Source: Mycobacterium asiaticum
GTDB lineage: Bacteria > Actinomycetota > Actinomycetes > Mycobacteriales > Mycobacteriaceae
NCBI RefSeq assembly: GCF_001673365.1
Contig: NZ_LZLS01000132.1
Location: 30,225-94,224, forward strand
Direction: 5' to 3'
Length of the DNA: 64,000 bases
This document shows, piece by piece, positions 26,364 to 35,862 of the stretch. Within the stretch, counting starts at the first letter, position 1. Every line of letters begins with the position of its first letter. Both the position numbers and the translations under genes were made by a program. The notes below the pieces were generated by a model, which made no database searches, was not told the origin of the DNA, and saw nothing but the letters and a program-made list of their open reading frames with translations.

Positions 26364-28100
26364 ATGACCTATGACCTGCTCATCCGCAACGGCACCATCG
26401 TGGACGGCTCCGGAGGTGACCCGTACGTCGGCGACGTCGCGGTGCAAGACGGAGTCATAGCCGCCATCGAGCGACGGCCGGGCAGCGTCAGTGGCGGCGC
26501 GCGCCGGGAAATCGACGCGACCGGGCTACTGGTCACCCCCGGCTTCGTCGACCTGCACACCCACTACGACGGGCAGGCCATCTGGTCGGACCGGCTGACA
26601 CCCTCGTCGGCGCACGGCGTCACCACCGTCGTGGTGGGCAACTGCGGCGTGGGCTTCGCGCCGTGCCGACAGCAGGACCACGATGTGCTCGTGGATGTGA
26701 TGGCCGGGGTGGAGGACATCCCGGGCGTGGTCATGACCGACGGGCTGCCCTGGACATGGGAGACCTTCCCGGAGTTCATGGACACTTTGGAGGCCGGCCG
26801 GCGCGACATTGACGTCGCGGCCTACCTGCCGCACTCGCCGCTTCGGGTTTACGTGATGGGCCAGCGCGGCGCGGACCGTGAGGAAGCCACCGCCGAGGAC
26901 CTGGCGAGGATGCGGGCACTGGCCAAGGAAGCGATCGAGATCGGGGCGCTGGGCTTCGCGTCGTCGCGGCTGACCATCCACAAGACCGAGAGCGGTGCTC
27001 CGATTCCGAGCTACGACGCCGCCCGGGAGGAAATCGAACAGATCGCCCGGGGCGTCGTCGACGGCGGCGGCGGGCTGCTGCAGTTTGTGCCCGACATCCC
27101 CTCCGGCGGCTACCAACCGGTGTTACAGACCGTGTTCGACGTCGCCGAGGACGTCGGGTTGCCGGTCACCTTCACCCTGATCGTCGGCAACACCGGGGAC
27201 CCGTTCTGGCCCGACGCCATCACGATGGTCGAGAAGGCGAACGCCGCCGGCGGCGACATCACCGCGCAGCTGCTGCCCCGACCGATCGGCCTGATCATCG
27301 GCTTGCAGCTGTCGGCCAACCCGTTCGTGCTCTACCCCAGCTACCGGGAGATCGCGGAGCTGCCGCTGGCCGAGCGCGTCGCCGAGATGCGCAAACCCGA
27401 AGTCCGCGCCCGCATCCTGGCCGACAAGCCCGGCACCGGGCATCCGATCCTGTACGTGGCGCAGGCCTGGGATTGGATCTTCCCGCTAGGCGACAACCCC
27501 AACTACGAACCGGACCCAGCCGACAGCATCGGTGCCCGCGCCCGCGCTCGCGGGGTCGCTCCCATCGAGGAGGCGTACGACCGCCTGCTCGACGACGACG
27601 GCCGCGCCATGCTCTTGGTCGCCACCAGCAACCTGGAAAACAACTCGCTGGACACCGTTGGCAAACTATTGCACCGCGACGACGTGGTGCTCGGTTTGGG
27701 TGACGGCGGGGCGCACTACGGCATGATCTGCGACGCCAGCTACTCCACCTACTTCCTGGCGCACTGGGCGCGCGATCGCGCATCCGGTCGCTTCACCCCC
27801 GCCGAAGCCGTACGGGAACTGACCACCGTGCCGGCCCGGATCGCCGGACTGGCCGACCGTGGCCGCATCGCCGTCGGCTACAAGGCCGACCTCAACGTCA
27901 TCGACCACGCGGCGCTGCGGCTACACAAACCGGTCATCACGCACGATCTGCCGGCAGGTGGCCGACGGCTGGACCAGACGGCCGAGGGCTACGTCGCGAC
28001 AGTTGTATCCGGCGAGGTAATCGCCGAGAATGGGGTTCCTACTGACGCCCGTCCGGGCAAGCTCATCCGGGGCCGTCAGCCCGCACCTGTAACGGTCTGA
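26364..28100 (+). CDS. D-aminoacylase-like amidohydrolase
   Basis: 578 residues of the amidohydrolase superfamily, D-aminoacylase/N-acyl-D-amino-acid deacylase branch. The N-terminal small beta domain (DLLIRNGTIVDGSGGDPYVGDVAVQDG) leads to the metal motif GFVDLHTHYDGQ and the Cys ligand region VVVGNCGVGFAPC; the late Asp is in GLGDGGAHYGMICDAS. The C-terminal beta domain returns at GRIAVGYKADLNVIDH. It would hydrolyse N-acyl-D-amino acids or related cyclic amides, but many members are mis-annotated, so the substrate is open. ATG at 26364. An insertion relative to M. tuberculosis, between Rv0443 and PPE10. Confidence 0.85.
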   Translation: MTYDLLIRNGTIVDGSGGDPYVGDVAVQDGVIAAIERRPGSVSGGARREIDATGLLVTPGFVDLHTHYDGQAIWSDRLTPSSAHGVTTVVVGNCGVGFAPCRQQDHDVLVDVMAGVEDIPGVVMTDGLPWTWETFPEFMDTLEAGRRDIDVAAYLPHSPLRVYVMGQRGADREEATAEDLARMRALAKEAIEIGALGFASSRLTIHKTESGAPIPSYDAAREEIEQIARGVVDGGGGLLQFVPDIPSGGYQPVLQTVFDVAEDVGLPVTFTLIVGNTGDPFWPDAITMVEKANAAGGDITAQLLPRPIGLIIGLQLSANPFVLYPSYREIAELPLAERVAEMRKPEVRARILADKPGTGHPILYVAQAWDWIFPLGDNPNYEPDPADSIGARARARGVAPIEEAYDRLLDDDGRAMLLVATSNLENNSLDTVGKLLHRDDVVLGLGDGGAHYGMICDASYSTYFLAHWARDRASGRFTPAEAVRELTTVPARIAGLADRGRIAVGYKADLNVIDHAALRLHKPVITHDLPAGGRRLDQTAEGYVATVVSGEVIAENGVPTDARPGKLIRGRQPAPVTV

Positions 28101-28153
28101 CGGGTTTATCCGATACGCCCACGGTAACCGGCCATGCCGGGTAAGTTTGGGTG

Positions 28154-29647
28154 GTGACAAGCCCGCATTTCGCGTGGTTGCCGCCAGAAATTAACTCGGC
28201 ACTGATGTTCGCCGGTCCCGGCGCGGGACCGCTACTTGCTGCTGCCGCGGCATGGGGCGGTCTGGCCGAGGACCTGGCCTCGTCGGTGGCGTCGTTCGGA
28301 TCTGTAGTACAAGAACTGACCACCGGTTCCTGGTTGGGTGCGTCGTCGACGGCGATGATGTCCGTCGCCACCCAATACATGGCGTGGCTCAGCGCCGCGG
28401 CGGTCCAGGCCGACCAGGCGGCCGCACAGGCCACCGCCACGGCGGGCGCATTCGAGACGGCGGTGGCTGCCACCGTGCAACCCGCGGTGGTGGCGGCTAA
28501 CCGCGGACTGGTGCAAATGTTGGCGTCCACCAACTTCTTCGGCATGAACTGGCCGGCGATCATGGACACCGAATCCGCCTACGAGCAAATGTGGGCGCTG
28601 GACGTGGCCGCCATGGCGAACTATCACTTCGACGCGTCGGCGGCGGCCGCCCAGCTGGCCCCCTGGCAACAAGTGCTGCGCAACCTCGGCATCGACATCG
28701 GCAAGAACGGGCAAATTAACTTCGGCTTCGGCAACACCGGCAGCGGCAACTTCGGCAACAACAACGTCGGCAACTGGAACGTGGGCAGCGGCAACAGCGG
28801 CAGCGGCAACGTCGGCGCCGGGAACACCGGCAGCGGCAACCTCGGTCTCGGCAACACCGGCAGCAACAACCTGGGCTTGGGGAACCTCGGCAGCAACAAC
28901 CTCGGCATCGGCAACACCGGTAACGACGCCTTCGGCTTCGGGCTCACCGGCGACCGTCAATTCGGCTTTGGCGGGTTCAACTCCGGCAGCGGCAACACCG
29001 GCTTCGGCAACTCGGGCACCGGTAACAGCGGCTTCTTCAACTCCGGCAACGGGAACATGGGCCTGGGCAACTCTGGCTCGCTCAACAACGGTCTGGCCAA
29101 TTCGGGCATCAACTCCGGCTTCGGCAACTCGATGAGCTACATGGGTTCGGGACTGCAAGGCACCGCCGCGGGAACGACCGGTCTGGACGCGGGATTGGCC
29201 ACTTCGGCCCACTACGCATCCGGCGGCCTGAGCACCGCGGCATTGAGTTCTGGCCTGCTTGGCTCGGCTCTGGCCAACACCGGTGGCCTGCACACCGGGC
29301 TGGCCGGCGCGTTGAATTCGGGCCTGAGCAACGCGCCCGTCGTCGCCCCGGCCAGCGCCCCGGCCGTCGCCGTCGACTCCGGCGGCCCGAGTTCGGTCGC
29401 CGCCAACTCGACCAGCAGCCCGGCCGCCAACGCGGGCCTTAGGACGTCTCCCGGCACCCCGGTCACCGGTTTCATCAACCCGAGCACCAGCGATCCGGGA
29501 ATCCGAACCACCCTTGGACGTGAGCCGGGCATCGGTAACCCGAACCTGCCGAACTCGAACATCCCGAAGTCGAGCTTCTACCCGCAGATCGACCGCGACA
29601 CCGGCGACCAGAGCCGCATCATCCAGTTCCCGATCCGGCCGGAGTAG
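28154..29647 (+). CDS. PPE-MPTR family protein, PPE10-like
   Basis: 497 residues. The PPE domain (about 1-180) starts TSPHFAWLPPEINSALMFAGPG and has the WxG turn in TTGSWLGASS. The C-terminal part holds about 20 pentapeptide-type repeats of the NxGxGNxG kind (FGNTGSGNFGNNNVGNWN), the MPTR signature, followed by a Ser/Ala/Pro-rich tail. The sequence follows M. tuberculosis PPE10 (Rv0442c) from first to last block, including IPKSSFYPQIDRD. MPTR PPE proteins leave through ESX-5 and sit at the cell surface; PPE10 has been linked to capsule integrity in M. marinum. GTG at 28154 matches the MTSPHF start; GTG at 28151 is one codon longer. Confidence 0.92.
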   Translation: MTSPHFAWLPPEINSALMFAGPGAGPLLAAAAAWGGLAEDLASSVASFGSVVQELTTGSWLGASSTAMMSVATQYMAWLSAAAVQADQAAAQATATAGAFETAVAATVQPAVVAANRGLVQMLASTNFFGMNWPAIMDTESAYEQMWALDVAAMANYHFDASAAAAQLAPWQQVLRNLGIDIGKNGQINFGFGNTGSGNFGNNNVGNWNVGSGNSGSGNVGAGNTGSGNLGLGNTGSNNLGLGNLGSNNLGIGNTGNDAFGFGLTGDRQFGFGGFNSGSGNTGFGNSGTGNSGFFNSGNGNMGLGNSGSLNNGLANSGINSGFGNSMSYMGSGLQGTAAGTTGLDAGLATSAHYASGGLSTAALSSGLLGSALANTGGLHTGLAGALNSGLSNAPVVAPASAPAVAVDSGGPSSVAANSTSSPAANAGLRTSPGTPVTGFINPSTSDPGIRTTLGREPGIGNPNLPNSNIPKSSFYPQIDRDTGDQSRIIQFPIRPE

Positions 29648-29668
29648 CACGGCGCCTATCCTCGGTTC

Positions 29669-30079
29669 ATGGCTGCAAAGACCCGCAAAGCCGTCGACTT
29701 CCAGCGTCTGGCCGAAGCCTTGCCGAGCTATCCGTTCGCCTATCTGATCACCGTCGACGACGACTATCGCGCCCACACCGTGACCGTCGAACCGGAGTTG
29801 AGCGGCACCCGGCTCGAGGTGGGGTTGATCGGCGGCGGTACCCGCACCAACCTCGCGCAGCGCGCCGACGTCACCCTGGTCTGGCCACCGTCCGAGGTCG
29901 GCGGCTACTCGTTGATCGTCGACGGCCGCGCTGAGGTCGCCGACGCGGGTGCCGACACCGTGCGCTGTGCGGTGGTACCCACCCGCGCCCTGCTGCACCG
30001 CAATGCCGACTCGCCATCGGCGGCCAGCGGCTGCCTGCACGATTGCGTGGTGTTTTCGGTGCCGAGCGACACGCAGTGA
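29669..30079 (+). CDS. Pyridoxamine 5'-phosphate oxidase-fold protein (Rv0441c-like)
   Basis: 136 residues of the split-barrel flavin/F420-binding fold. The core is [24 protein letters not shown], then [20 protein letters not shown] and [11 protein letters not shown]. The position next to PPE10 matches Rv0441c. These proteins bind FMN, F420 or haem and reduce or oxidise small molecules; nothing here fixes which. It overlaps the next gene by 4 bases (GTGA). In M. tuberculosis the next gene is groEL2; here 9 kb of accessory genes intervene. Confidence 0.85.
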   Translation: MAAKTRKAVDFQRLAEALPSYPFAYLITVDDDYRAHTVTVEPELSGTRLEVGLIGGGTRTNLAQRADVTLVWPPSEVGGYSLIVDGRAEVADAGADTVRCAVVPTRALLHRNADSPSAASGCLHDCVVFSVPSDTQ

Positions 30080-30648
30080 CCCGCGTCGAACCCCTCGCGC
30101 CGCCGTGGAGCGAGGAAGATGCCGCCGGCATCAACAGCTGGGGTCACCCCGACCGCACCTACGAGCCGCTGCTTCTGGTGCGCTGCCTGCAACGCCATCC
30201 GGCACTGGCCACCCGACTGCGCAAGCTCGGCGAATCCCTCTATGTCTCGGCGCTGTTGCCGCCCCGGACCCGCACGGTCGCGATCCTGCGCATCTGCGCA
30301 CTACTGGGCTGCCGATACGAGTGGGGCGGTCAGGCGGCGTTCTGGGGTCCCATCGCCGGCGTCAGCGACGACGAGTGCGATGCGCTGGTCACCGGAGGCA
30401 GTGATGCCGCGGCCGACGCCCGGTGGAGTCCCGCGGAGCGGGCGCTGATCTCAGCAGTGGACGAACTCGAGCGCACCGGCTCATGGACCGACGAAACCTG
30501 GGCGGCCCTCGGCCGCGACCTCGACGACGAGCAGCGGATCGAACTGCTGACCGCGGTGGGGTGGTATCGCACGATCTGCACCCTGTGCAACGCGCTCAGC
30601 CTTCCCATCGAAGGCTGGATGCGGCGCTGGCCCGAATCAACTCCGTGA
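30076..30648 (+). CDS. Carboxymuconolactone decarboxylase-like protein
   Basis: 190 residues, a second CMD/AhpD-like helical protein, related in layout to the one after ramB. The core is [35 protein letters not shown], with one Cys in the position where AhpD has CxxC, so the peroxidase couple is absent. The C-terminal half ([29 protein letters not shown]) is well conserved in this group. Start GTG at 30076 overlaps the preceding stop, so it is co-expressed with the Rv0441c-like gene. Reaction unknown. It ends head-on with the SDR gene, overlapping by 12 bases. Confidence 0.75.
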   Translation: MTRVEPLAPPWSEEDAAGINSWGHPDRTYEPLLLVRCLQRHPALATRLRKLGESLYVSALLPPRTRTVAILRICALLGCRYEWGGQAAFWGPIAGVSDDECDALVTGGSDAAADARWSPAERALISAVDELERTGSWTDETWAALGRDLDDEQRIELLTAVGWYRTICTLCNALSLPIEGWMRRWPESTP

Positions 30649-31461
30649 CCGGTCGCGTTTGAGGGCCGGATGCTGCTTAGTCAGCAGCGGCAGCAGCAGC
30701 CGTCGCGGGGTGAGCTGGAACAGCCGTGCGCTGAGCAGGCTGGGCAGGCCGGGGATCACCGTGCCGCCGTCGCCCTCGAGCGCATCGACTCCGACCCGTG
30801 CCACCTCCCGCGCGGGTTTCCACATGAACTTCGGGAAGGCGTTGGCGAAGGTTCGCTCGTCCATCCCCGCCGTCTGCAGGAAGGCGGTGCGCACGGGTCC
30901 CGGGCACAACAGGGCGACGGTGACGCCGGTGCCGGAAAGTTCAGCGCGCAATCCTTCGGTATAGGAATGCACGAACGCCTTGCTGGCGGCGTAGCCGACC
31001 TGTCCCGGAAACGGGTGGAACCCCGCGGTGGATCCGACGTTGAGGATCGCTCCGCGGTTGCGCGGCACCATCTGCCCCACCGCTCGGGTCGTCAGATCGA
31101 TGACGGCCTCGACATTGACCCGCACCTGAGCGACCTCTGCGTCGACCGTCGTCTTGGTTACCGACCCCAAGGTGCCGATGCCGGCGTTGTTGACCAGGAC
31201 GTCGACAATCAGCCCGCGGCGTTCGACCTCGTCGAAGAGTTCCCCGCGCGCCGTCGCGTCGGCGACATCGCAGCCGATCACCTCGACGCGGACCCGGTCA
31301 GCGAGTTCGTCGGCCAACTCACGCAAACGGTCTTCGCGGCGGGCGACAAGCGTGAGTCCGTGGCCGCGCTCGGCTAGCTCGCGGGCGATGTCGGCGCCGA
31401 TCCCCGACGATGCGCCGGTCACCACGGCGGTACTGGTAGCTGAGGGAGTCGGGAGTGCCAC
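30637..31461 (-). CDS. Short-chain dehydrogenase/reductase
   Basis: 274 residues. The classical SDR motifs are all present: TGASSGIG for NAD(P) binding, VNNAGIG, the catalytic Ser in LNVGSTAGF and YAASK with Tyr and Lys. The basic ARRED after the second strand favours NADPH. It ends with a hydrophobic, basic tail ([22 protein letters not shown]). GTG at 31461. It is divergent from a TetR gene with a 25-base spacer that contains an inverted repeat, so it is probably the target of that regulator. The substrate is not visible. Confidence 0.85.
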   Translation of the reverse strand: MALPTPSATSTAVVTGASSGIGADIARELAERGHGLTLVARREDRLRELADELADRVRVEVIGCDVADATARGELFDEVERRGLIVDVLVNNAGIGTLGSVTKTTVDAEVAQVRVNVEAVIDLTTRAVGQMVPRNRGAILNVGSTAGFHPFPGQVGYAASKAFVHSYTEGLRAELSGTGVTVALLCPGPVRTAFLQTAGMDERTFANAFPKFMWKPAREVARVGVDALEGDGGTVIPGLPSLLSARLFQLTPRRLLLPLLTKQHPALKRDRSRS

Positions 31462-31467
31462 GGGTAA

Positions 31468-31485
31468 GAACCTAGGCGATGGTTC
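31468..31485. promoter_or_regulatory. Inverted repeat between SDR and TetR genes, candidate operator
   Basis: GAACC (31468-31472) and GGTTC (31481-31485) are exact inverses around an 8-base spacer. The site fills most of the gap between the SDR start (31461) and the TetR start (31487 or 31496), where a TetR dimer would block both promoters. Confidence 0.5.
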
Positions 31486-31486
31486 A

Positions 31487-32101
31487 ATGGTTTCGATGGC
31501 TGACGGGAAGAGCGCCCGGCCGGCGGGACGTCCGCGGGATTCCTCGATCGATCAGCGGGTGTTGACAGTGACCCGAGAATTGCTGGTCGAGATGGGCTGG
31601 AACGCCCTCAGTATGCGCTCGATCGCCGCCCGCTCCGGTGTCAGCCGATCCAGTCTGGACCGCCGCTGGCCCTCGAAGGCAGAGCTTGTGTTGCACGCCA
31701 TACTCGGTGCCACACCGGATCTGGCGCCGTTCGCGGGTACCGACCGGCTCGGCTGGGTCGACTGGGTGGTGCGTGGCAGCCGGCAACTGTTCGCCCGGCC
31801 CGAAGTCAAGGCCGCGATACCCGGCCTGTTGGTGGCGATGGCCGAAAACGACGAGTTGCGCAACCGGATCTGGGCCGGCTTCAGCGGACCCGCGGTGGCG
31901 CTGTTCACTCCGGACGATGCGACCCAGACCGCCGACGCTGCCTCCGACGCTGCTGACGAGCTGGCCTCCGACGCGCGGGCGATCATGGCGATGGCAGCCG
32001 GCGCCGCCCTGTTCCTGACCACCATCGCGGTCGAGGACGACACCGAGGCGCTACACGCTCGAATCGCTCGTATCCTCACCGACGCGGTCTCGCGAGAATG
32101 A
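31487..32101 (+). CDS. TetR-family regulator
   Basis: 204 residues from ATG at 31487 (MVSMADGK), or 201 from ATG at 31496. The DNA-binding domain covers about 20-66: IDQRVLTVTRELLVEMGWNALSMRSIAARSGVSRSSLDRRWPSKAELVLHAI. The C-terminal ligand domain resembles the TetR_C_11/16 type (LFARPEVKAAIPGLLVAMAENDEL). Divergent from the SDR gene and likely its repressor. The 3' end overlaps the epimerase gene head-on by 51 bases. Confidence 0.82.
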   Translation: MVSMADGKSARPAGRPRDSSIDQRVLTVTRELLVEMGWNALSMRSIAARSGVSRSSLDRRWPSKAELVLHAILGATPDLAPFAGTDRLGWVDWVVRGSRQLFARPEVKAAIPGLLVAMAENDELRNRIWAGFSGPAVALFTPDDATQTADAASDAADELASDARAIMAMAAGAALFLTTIAVEDDTEALHARIARILTDAVSRE

Positions 32102-33070
32102 GGCGACGATCGCTTCGACCGGTGAGCGCCAGGTCAAGCCGAAATCACGCAAGGTGCGCGAATCGTCGGTTGGAGTCGCCGCAGTCAACAACAGCGCCGC
32201 CTCATAGCTCAGTCCGTCGCCCAGCGGCACCAACCCCGACAGCGCATCTCCGACACGGCTGATACCGCGAAATACGCTCGGGTGCAATGGGATTCGAGTA
32301 AACCGGCGGCCAGTGCCGCGCTCCAGCGCGGCGATCATCCCGTCGAAGGTGACCAGCTCGCCGCCGCACACGTAGCGTCGCGGGCCCCGGCCCGGCACCA
32401 TGAGGGCCGCGTGCACGTCGGCGACGTCGCGGACGTCGATCATCTGCATACCGCCACGCAACCTCGGAGCTGCCCCGAACCGCACGATCGGCGCCCATCC
32501 GCGCTCGGTGACACCGGGGGCGGTGTGGAACGCGGGCCCCACCACGCTGGACGGATAGGTGACCACGACGGGCGCGCCCTCGCTCTGTAAGCGGCGTGCC
32601 ACCCGGTCGGCGTATCCCTTTGTCTGCGCATACGCGCTGCGGCCAACGGCGGTCGGGGTGTCGGGCCCGATGATTCCGTCGGGCGCGGGGAAAAGGGCGC
32701 TGTAGCTGCTGACCAGGACGACCGGATCCAAACCCGTCTGCACCGCGTGGGTGAGCAGCGATTCCGTGGCGTAGGCGTTGACTTCCCACATCAACGCATC
32801 GCGGCGGCTGTCCGTCCCGACCACGCCTGCGGCATGCAGAACCGCATCGCAGCCGTCCAGAAATTCCCGGACGGTGCGCGCCTGCCGGATGTCGCCCGGG
32901 CGCACTTCGACATCTCCGACTGCGGCAAGTTCATCTATTACCGGAGCACCTTCGGCACCCCGTTCGACCAGTAGCCGAATCCGGTGATCTTGCAAAACAC
33001 CGTTGCGCAGCAGTGCCCGCACGCAGTGCGCGCCGACGTATCCGGTTCCACCTGTGACGCCGATCAACAT
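32051..33070 (-). CDS. NAD(P)-dependent epimerase/reductase-like protein
   Basis: 339 residues of the extended SDR/NAD-epimerase family. Cofactor motif GVTGGTGYVGAHCV at residues 4-17, then VLHAAGVVG, the Ser in VLVSSYSALF and YAQTKGYAD with the catalytic Tyr and Lys. This pattern is near dihydroflavonol-4-reductase/3-beta-hydroxysteroid dehydrogenase-like proteins, which suggests a hydroxy or keto substrate, possibly a steroid or lipid. ATG at 33070 lies 20 bases from the divergent OYE start. Its 3' end overlaps the TetR gene. Confidence 0.82.
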   Translation of the reverse strand: MLIGVTGGTGYVGAHCVRALLRNGVLQDHRIRLLVERGAEGAPVIDELAAVGDVEVRPGDIRQARTVREFLDGCDAVLHAAGVVGTDSRRDALMWEVNAYATESLLTHAVQTGLDPVVLVSSYSALFPAPDGIIGPDTPTAVGRSAYAQTKGYADRVARRLQSEGAPVVVTYPSSVVGPAFHTAPGVTERGWAPIVRFGAAPRLRGGMQMIDVRDVADVHAALMVPGRGPRRYVCGGELVTFDGMIAALERGTGRRFTRIPLHPSVFRGISRVGDALSGLVPLGDGLSYEAALLLTAATPTDDSRTLRDFGLTWRSPVEAIVASFSRDRVGEDTSDSSV

Positions 33071-33075
33071 GGTGG

Positions 33076-33082
33076 TATATTA
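33076..33082. promoter_or_regulatory. Overlapping divergent -10 boxes
   Basis: TATATT (33076-33081) on the plus strand ends 9 bases before the OYE ATG at 33091, and TAATAT on the minus strand (33082-33077) ends 6 bases before the epimerase ATG at 33070. Both distances suit leaderless mycobacterial transcripts with the start at the A of ATG. The two hexamers share five bases, so only one promoter could be open at a time. Confidence 0.55.
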
Positions 33083-33090
33083 CGACGCCA

Positions 33091-34296
33091 ATGGCATCGA
33101 AATCTAGTACCAGCGCGCAGCGGCCGTCGCCGTCGGCCTTCACGCCCATGGCGCTGGGGCCCGTGCGGTTGAAAAACCGATTCATCAAAGCAGCAACCTT
33201 CGAAGGGATGATGCCGCGCGGCGAGGCGACCGACGAACTGATCGATTTCCACACCGAGGTGGCACGCGGCGGCGCGGCAATGACGACGGTCGCCTACTGC
33301 GCCATATCACCGGGTGGCCGAGTGCACCGCGACACCATGGTGCTCGACAGCCGACGGGCCGCGGCACTGCGCCGGCTGACCGATGCCGTGCACGCGCACG
33401 ACGCGCTGGTCTGCGCTCAGATCGGACATGCGGGCCTGGTCGCCAACACCCGTTCCAACCGCACCTCCACCCTTAGTCCGTCCACCCGTCTCAGTGCTCC
33501 GGCAATGGGGTTGGTCCGTGCCGTCACCACCGCGCAACTCCAAGCGGTCATCGATGACTTCGGCGTCGCCGCACGCCATGCCGTCGATGCCGGATTCGAT
33601 GCCGTCGAATTGCATATGGGGCACGGCTACCTGCTCAGCTCGTTTTTCAGCCCGAACATCAACAAGCGCACCGACCAGTTTGGTGGTGACACGGTACGCC
33701 GCGCCGAATTGGCCCGCCGCGTCGCCGAGCGGGTACGCCAAGAGGTCGGCAATGCCGTCGCCGTCACCGCGAAGTTCAATATGGACGACGGTGTTCGCGG
33801 CGGGTTCTGGCTTACCGACAGCCTCCCCACCGCGCGGTTGCTCGAATCCGACGGGCACCTCGACGCACTACAACTCACCGGCGGCAGTTCACTGCTCAAT
33901 CCGATGTACTACTTCCGCGGCGAGGTGCCGATGGCAGAGTTCATCGCCGCCCAGCCTCGGCTGGTCGGGCTCGGCTTACGGATCATCGGGCGGCGGATGT
34001 TCCGCACGTACCCGTTCGAAGAGGCATTCTTCTTGCCGTTGGCCCGTCAATTCCGCGACGCGTTGACGATGCCGCTGATCCTCCTCGGCGGAGTGAACAC
34101 CATGCAGACGGTCGACACCGCGTTGGCCGAAGGATTCGAATTCGTCGGCATGGCCCGCGCCCTGCTACGCGACCCCGACCTGATCAACAAATTCCAGGCG
34201 GGCACCGCGGCCGAGGGGCTGTGCGTGCACTGCACCAAATGCATGGCAACCATCTACGACGGAACTCATTGCGTGCTGCGCCGCGAACCTTGCTGA
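33091..34296 (+). CDS. NADH:flavin oxidoreductase (Old Yellow Enzyme family)
   Basis: 401 residues, one FMN TIM barrel. It starts FTPMALGPVRLKNRFIKAATFEGM and carries the ligand-binding ELHMGHGYLLSSFFSPNINKRTDQFGG, the YxxxR-type barrel strands, TAKFNMDDGVRGG and the phosphate site LLGGVNTMQTV...GFEFVGMARALLRDPDL. The C-terminal CVHCTKCMATIYDGTHC has four cysteines that in larger relatives (2,4-dienoyl-CoA reductase, TMADH) ligate a 4Fe-4S cluster, but the extra domains are missing. It reduces activated C=C bonds. Divergent from the epimerase gene; the pair may act on one substrate. Confidence 0.85.
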   Translation: MASKSSTSAQRPSPSAFTPMALGPVRLKNRFIKAATFEGMMPRGEATDELIDFHTEVARGGAAMTTVAYCAISPGGRVHRDTMVLDSRRAAALRRLTDAVHAHDALVCAQIGHAGLVANTRSNRTSTLSPSTRLSAPAMGLVRAVTTAQLQAVIDDFGVAARHAVDAGFDAVELHMGHGYLLSSFFSPNINKRTDQFGGDTVRRAELARRVAERVRQEVGNAVAVTAKFNMDDGVRGGFWLTDSLPTARLLESDGHLDALQLTGGSSLLNPMYYFRGEVPMAEFIAAQPRLVGLGLRIIGRRMFRTYPFEEAFFLPLARQFRDALTMPLILLGGVNTMQTVDTALAEGFEFVGMARALLRDPDLINKFQAGTAAEGLCVHCTKCMATIYDGTHCVLRREPC

Positions 34297-34326
34297 TTAC
34301 GCTGTAGTCAATCAAAGGAGCGGCGC

Positions 34327-35862
34327 GTGATCACTTTGGACCGCTTGGTAAACGTACTGGGCAGTTACGGAGTTCGCCTGCGGTGGGCGTCGGTTCCGAG
34401 ATCCACCGAACTACGCAGCGTCGTCATCCACGAAGCCACCCCCAATGGCCCGGTGGCCGGCGATGTTCTGCTTGCCGTCGGCGCCGGCTCGCTGGCCGAG
34501 GCACTGGAGTGGGCCGCGACGGCGCGGGCCGTGGTGGTGTTGATGCGCGAGGGCCGCGGCGACCGTGCGGATCCGGCAATGCTCGACGGTGACGCCGAAG
34601 CCGGCGCGGTGATGTTGGTCGACGAGGCGCTGTCGTGGAGCGAGTTGGCTGCTGTGGTCTACGGACTGGTGCTGGAGGGCCGCGAAACCGAGTCTGGTCG
34701 AGGCCCCACCGATCTATTCGCGCTTACCGACAGCCTGGCGGATGCGATCGGCAGTGCGGTGGTCATCCATGACCGGTTGATGCGAGTGCTGGCGTACTCG
34801 CGGCTGCAGCTGCACGCCGATCCCGCTCGGGTGCAGACAATCCTGGCCCGCCAGACCCCCGAACCCCTGCAGGCTTTTTTCGAAGCCGACGGCGTTTTCA
34901 CCCACCTGGCGGTCTCCGACGAGCCGCTGTTCATCCCCGAGGCGGCCGAACACGGATTCACCGGCCGCATGGTGGTGGCGGTGCGCTCCGGCCGGGAACT
35001 CATGGGATCGGTCTGGGTGGCGTGTCATGCCCCGCTGGACGGCGCCGAACGCGCCGCCCTGGCCGACGGCGCGCAAACCGTGGCCCTGCATCTGCTGCGG
35101 TCACGCGCCAGTGCGGACCTCGAGCGTCAGGTCGAATCCGAGCTGGTGATCCGGTTGATGGAAAGCACCGCCGACGCCGCCACGGTCACCAGCAGACTGG
35201 GTCTGCCACCGGGCCCGTTACGGCTGATCGCGCTGCAAGCATCCATCGGCGGGGAGCGCGATGCCGCGTTGCTGCTGGCGTTCGAGCGTGCCACGGCCGG
35301 CTTCGGGTGGTCACGGCCCGGGCGAAGCGCCCTGGTCGGCAGCACCGTCTACACGCTGTTGCCGGGCGGTGAGGCGACTGCGGCCCGTCAGTGGGTGACC
35401 GGCCTGCGAGCCGCACTGCCCGACGGGGCGATGGTGCTAGCCGGCATCAGCGGGGCAGCCGAGCTGTCCGACCTCGCCGCCGCCCGCCAAGAGGCCGACG
35501 AGTGCCTGGCGCTGCACAAAATGTCCACCGACGCCCCGCCACCCGTGTACGACGAATCCTGGGATGACATCCTGCTGCAGCGGTTACGCGGCGCGTCTCG
35601 AGCGGGACGATTTCCCGACCGCGGACCCGTCGCCGAACTGCGTCGCCACGACAACGCCAACGGGACCGACTACCTGGCGACATTGCGTGCCTGGCTGGCT
35701 GCCCAGGGGGATCCCGCGGAAGCCGGCGAACGGCTGGGAGTGCATGAGAATACGGTTCGCTACCGGATGCGCAAGATGGCCGAGATCACCAACCTCGCGC
35801 TGGACGACGCCAACAAGCGCCTCGCGATGATGATCCAGCTGGCGGCAACCGACACCGACTGA
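34327..35862 (+). CDS. PucR-family transcription regulator
   Basis: 511 residues. The N-terminal part (about 1-130) resembles the PucR sensor domain (ELRSVVIHEATPNGPVAGDVLLAVG); the middle is a GGDEF-like/CdaR region (LSDLAAARQEADECLAL); the C-terminus has the PucR helix-turn-helix YLATLRAWLAAQGDPAEAGERLGVHENTVRYRMRKMAEITNLALDD. Such proteins sense small metabolites, for example purines or amino acids. GTG at 34327 with AAAGGAG upstream. It follows the OYE gene by 30 bases in the same direction and may control this block. Ligand unknown. Confidence 0.87.
   Translation: MITLDRLVNVLGSYGVRLRWASVPRSTELRSVVIHEATPNGPVAGDVLLAVGAGSLAEALEWAATARAVVVLMREGRGDRADPAMLDGDAEAGAVMLVDEALSWSELAAVVYGLVLEGRETESGRGPTDLFALTDSLADAIGSAVVIHDRLMRVLAYSRLQLHADPARVQTILARQTPEPLQAFFEADGVFTHLAVSDEPLFIPEAAEHGFTGRMVVAVRSGRELMGSVWVACHAPLDGAERAALADGAQTVALHLLRSRASADLERQVESELVIRLMESTADAATVTSRLGLPPGPLRLIALQASIGGERDAALLLAFERATAGFGWSRPGRSALVGSTVYTLLPGGEATAARQWVTGLRAALPDGAMVLAGISGAAELSDLAAARQEADECLALHKMSTDAPPPVYDESWDDILLQRLRGASRAGRFPDRGPVAELRRHDNANGTDYLATLRAWLAAQGDPAEAGERLGVHENTVRYRMRKMAEITNLALDDANKRLAMMIQLAATDTD

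Noticed and set aside
28232..30040. 602-residue open frame on the minus strand opposite PPE10
   Set aside because: Ala/Val/Arg-rich shadow of the repetitive PPE-MPTR gene; no family features, and it crosses two real genes.
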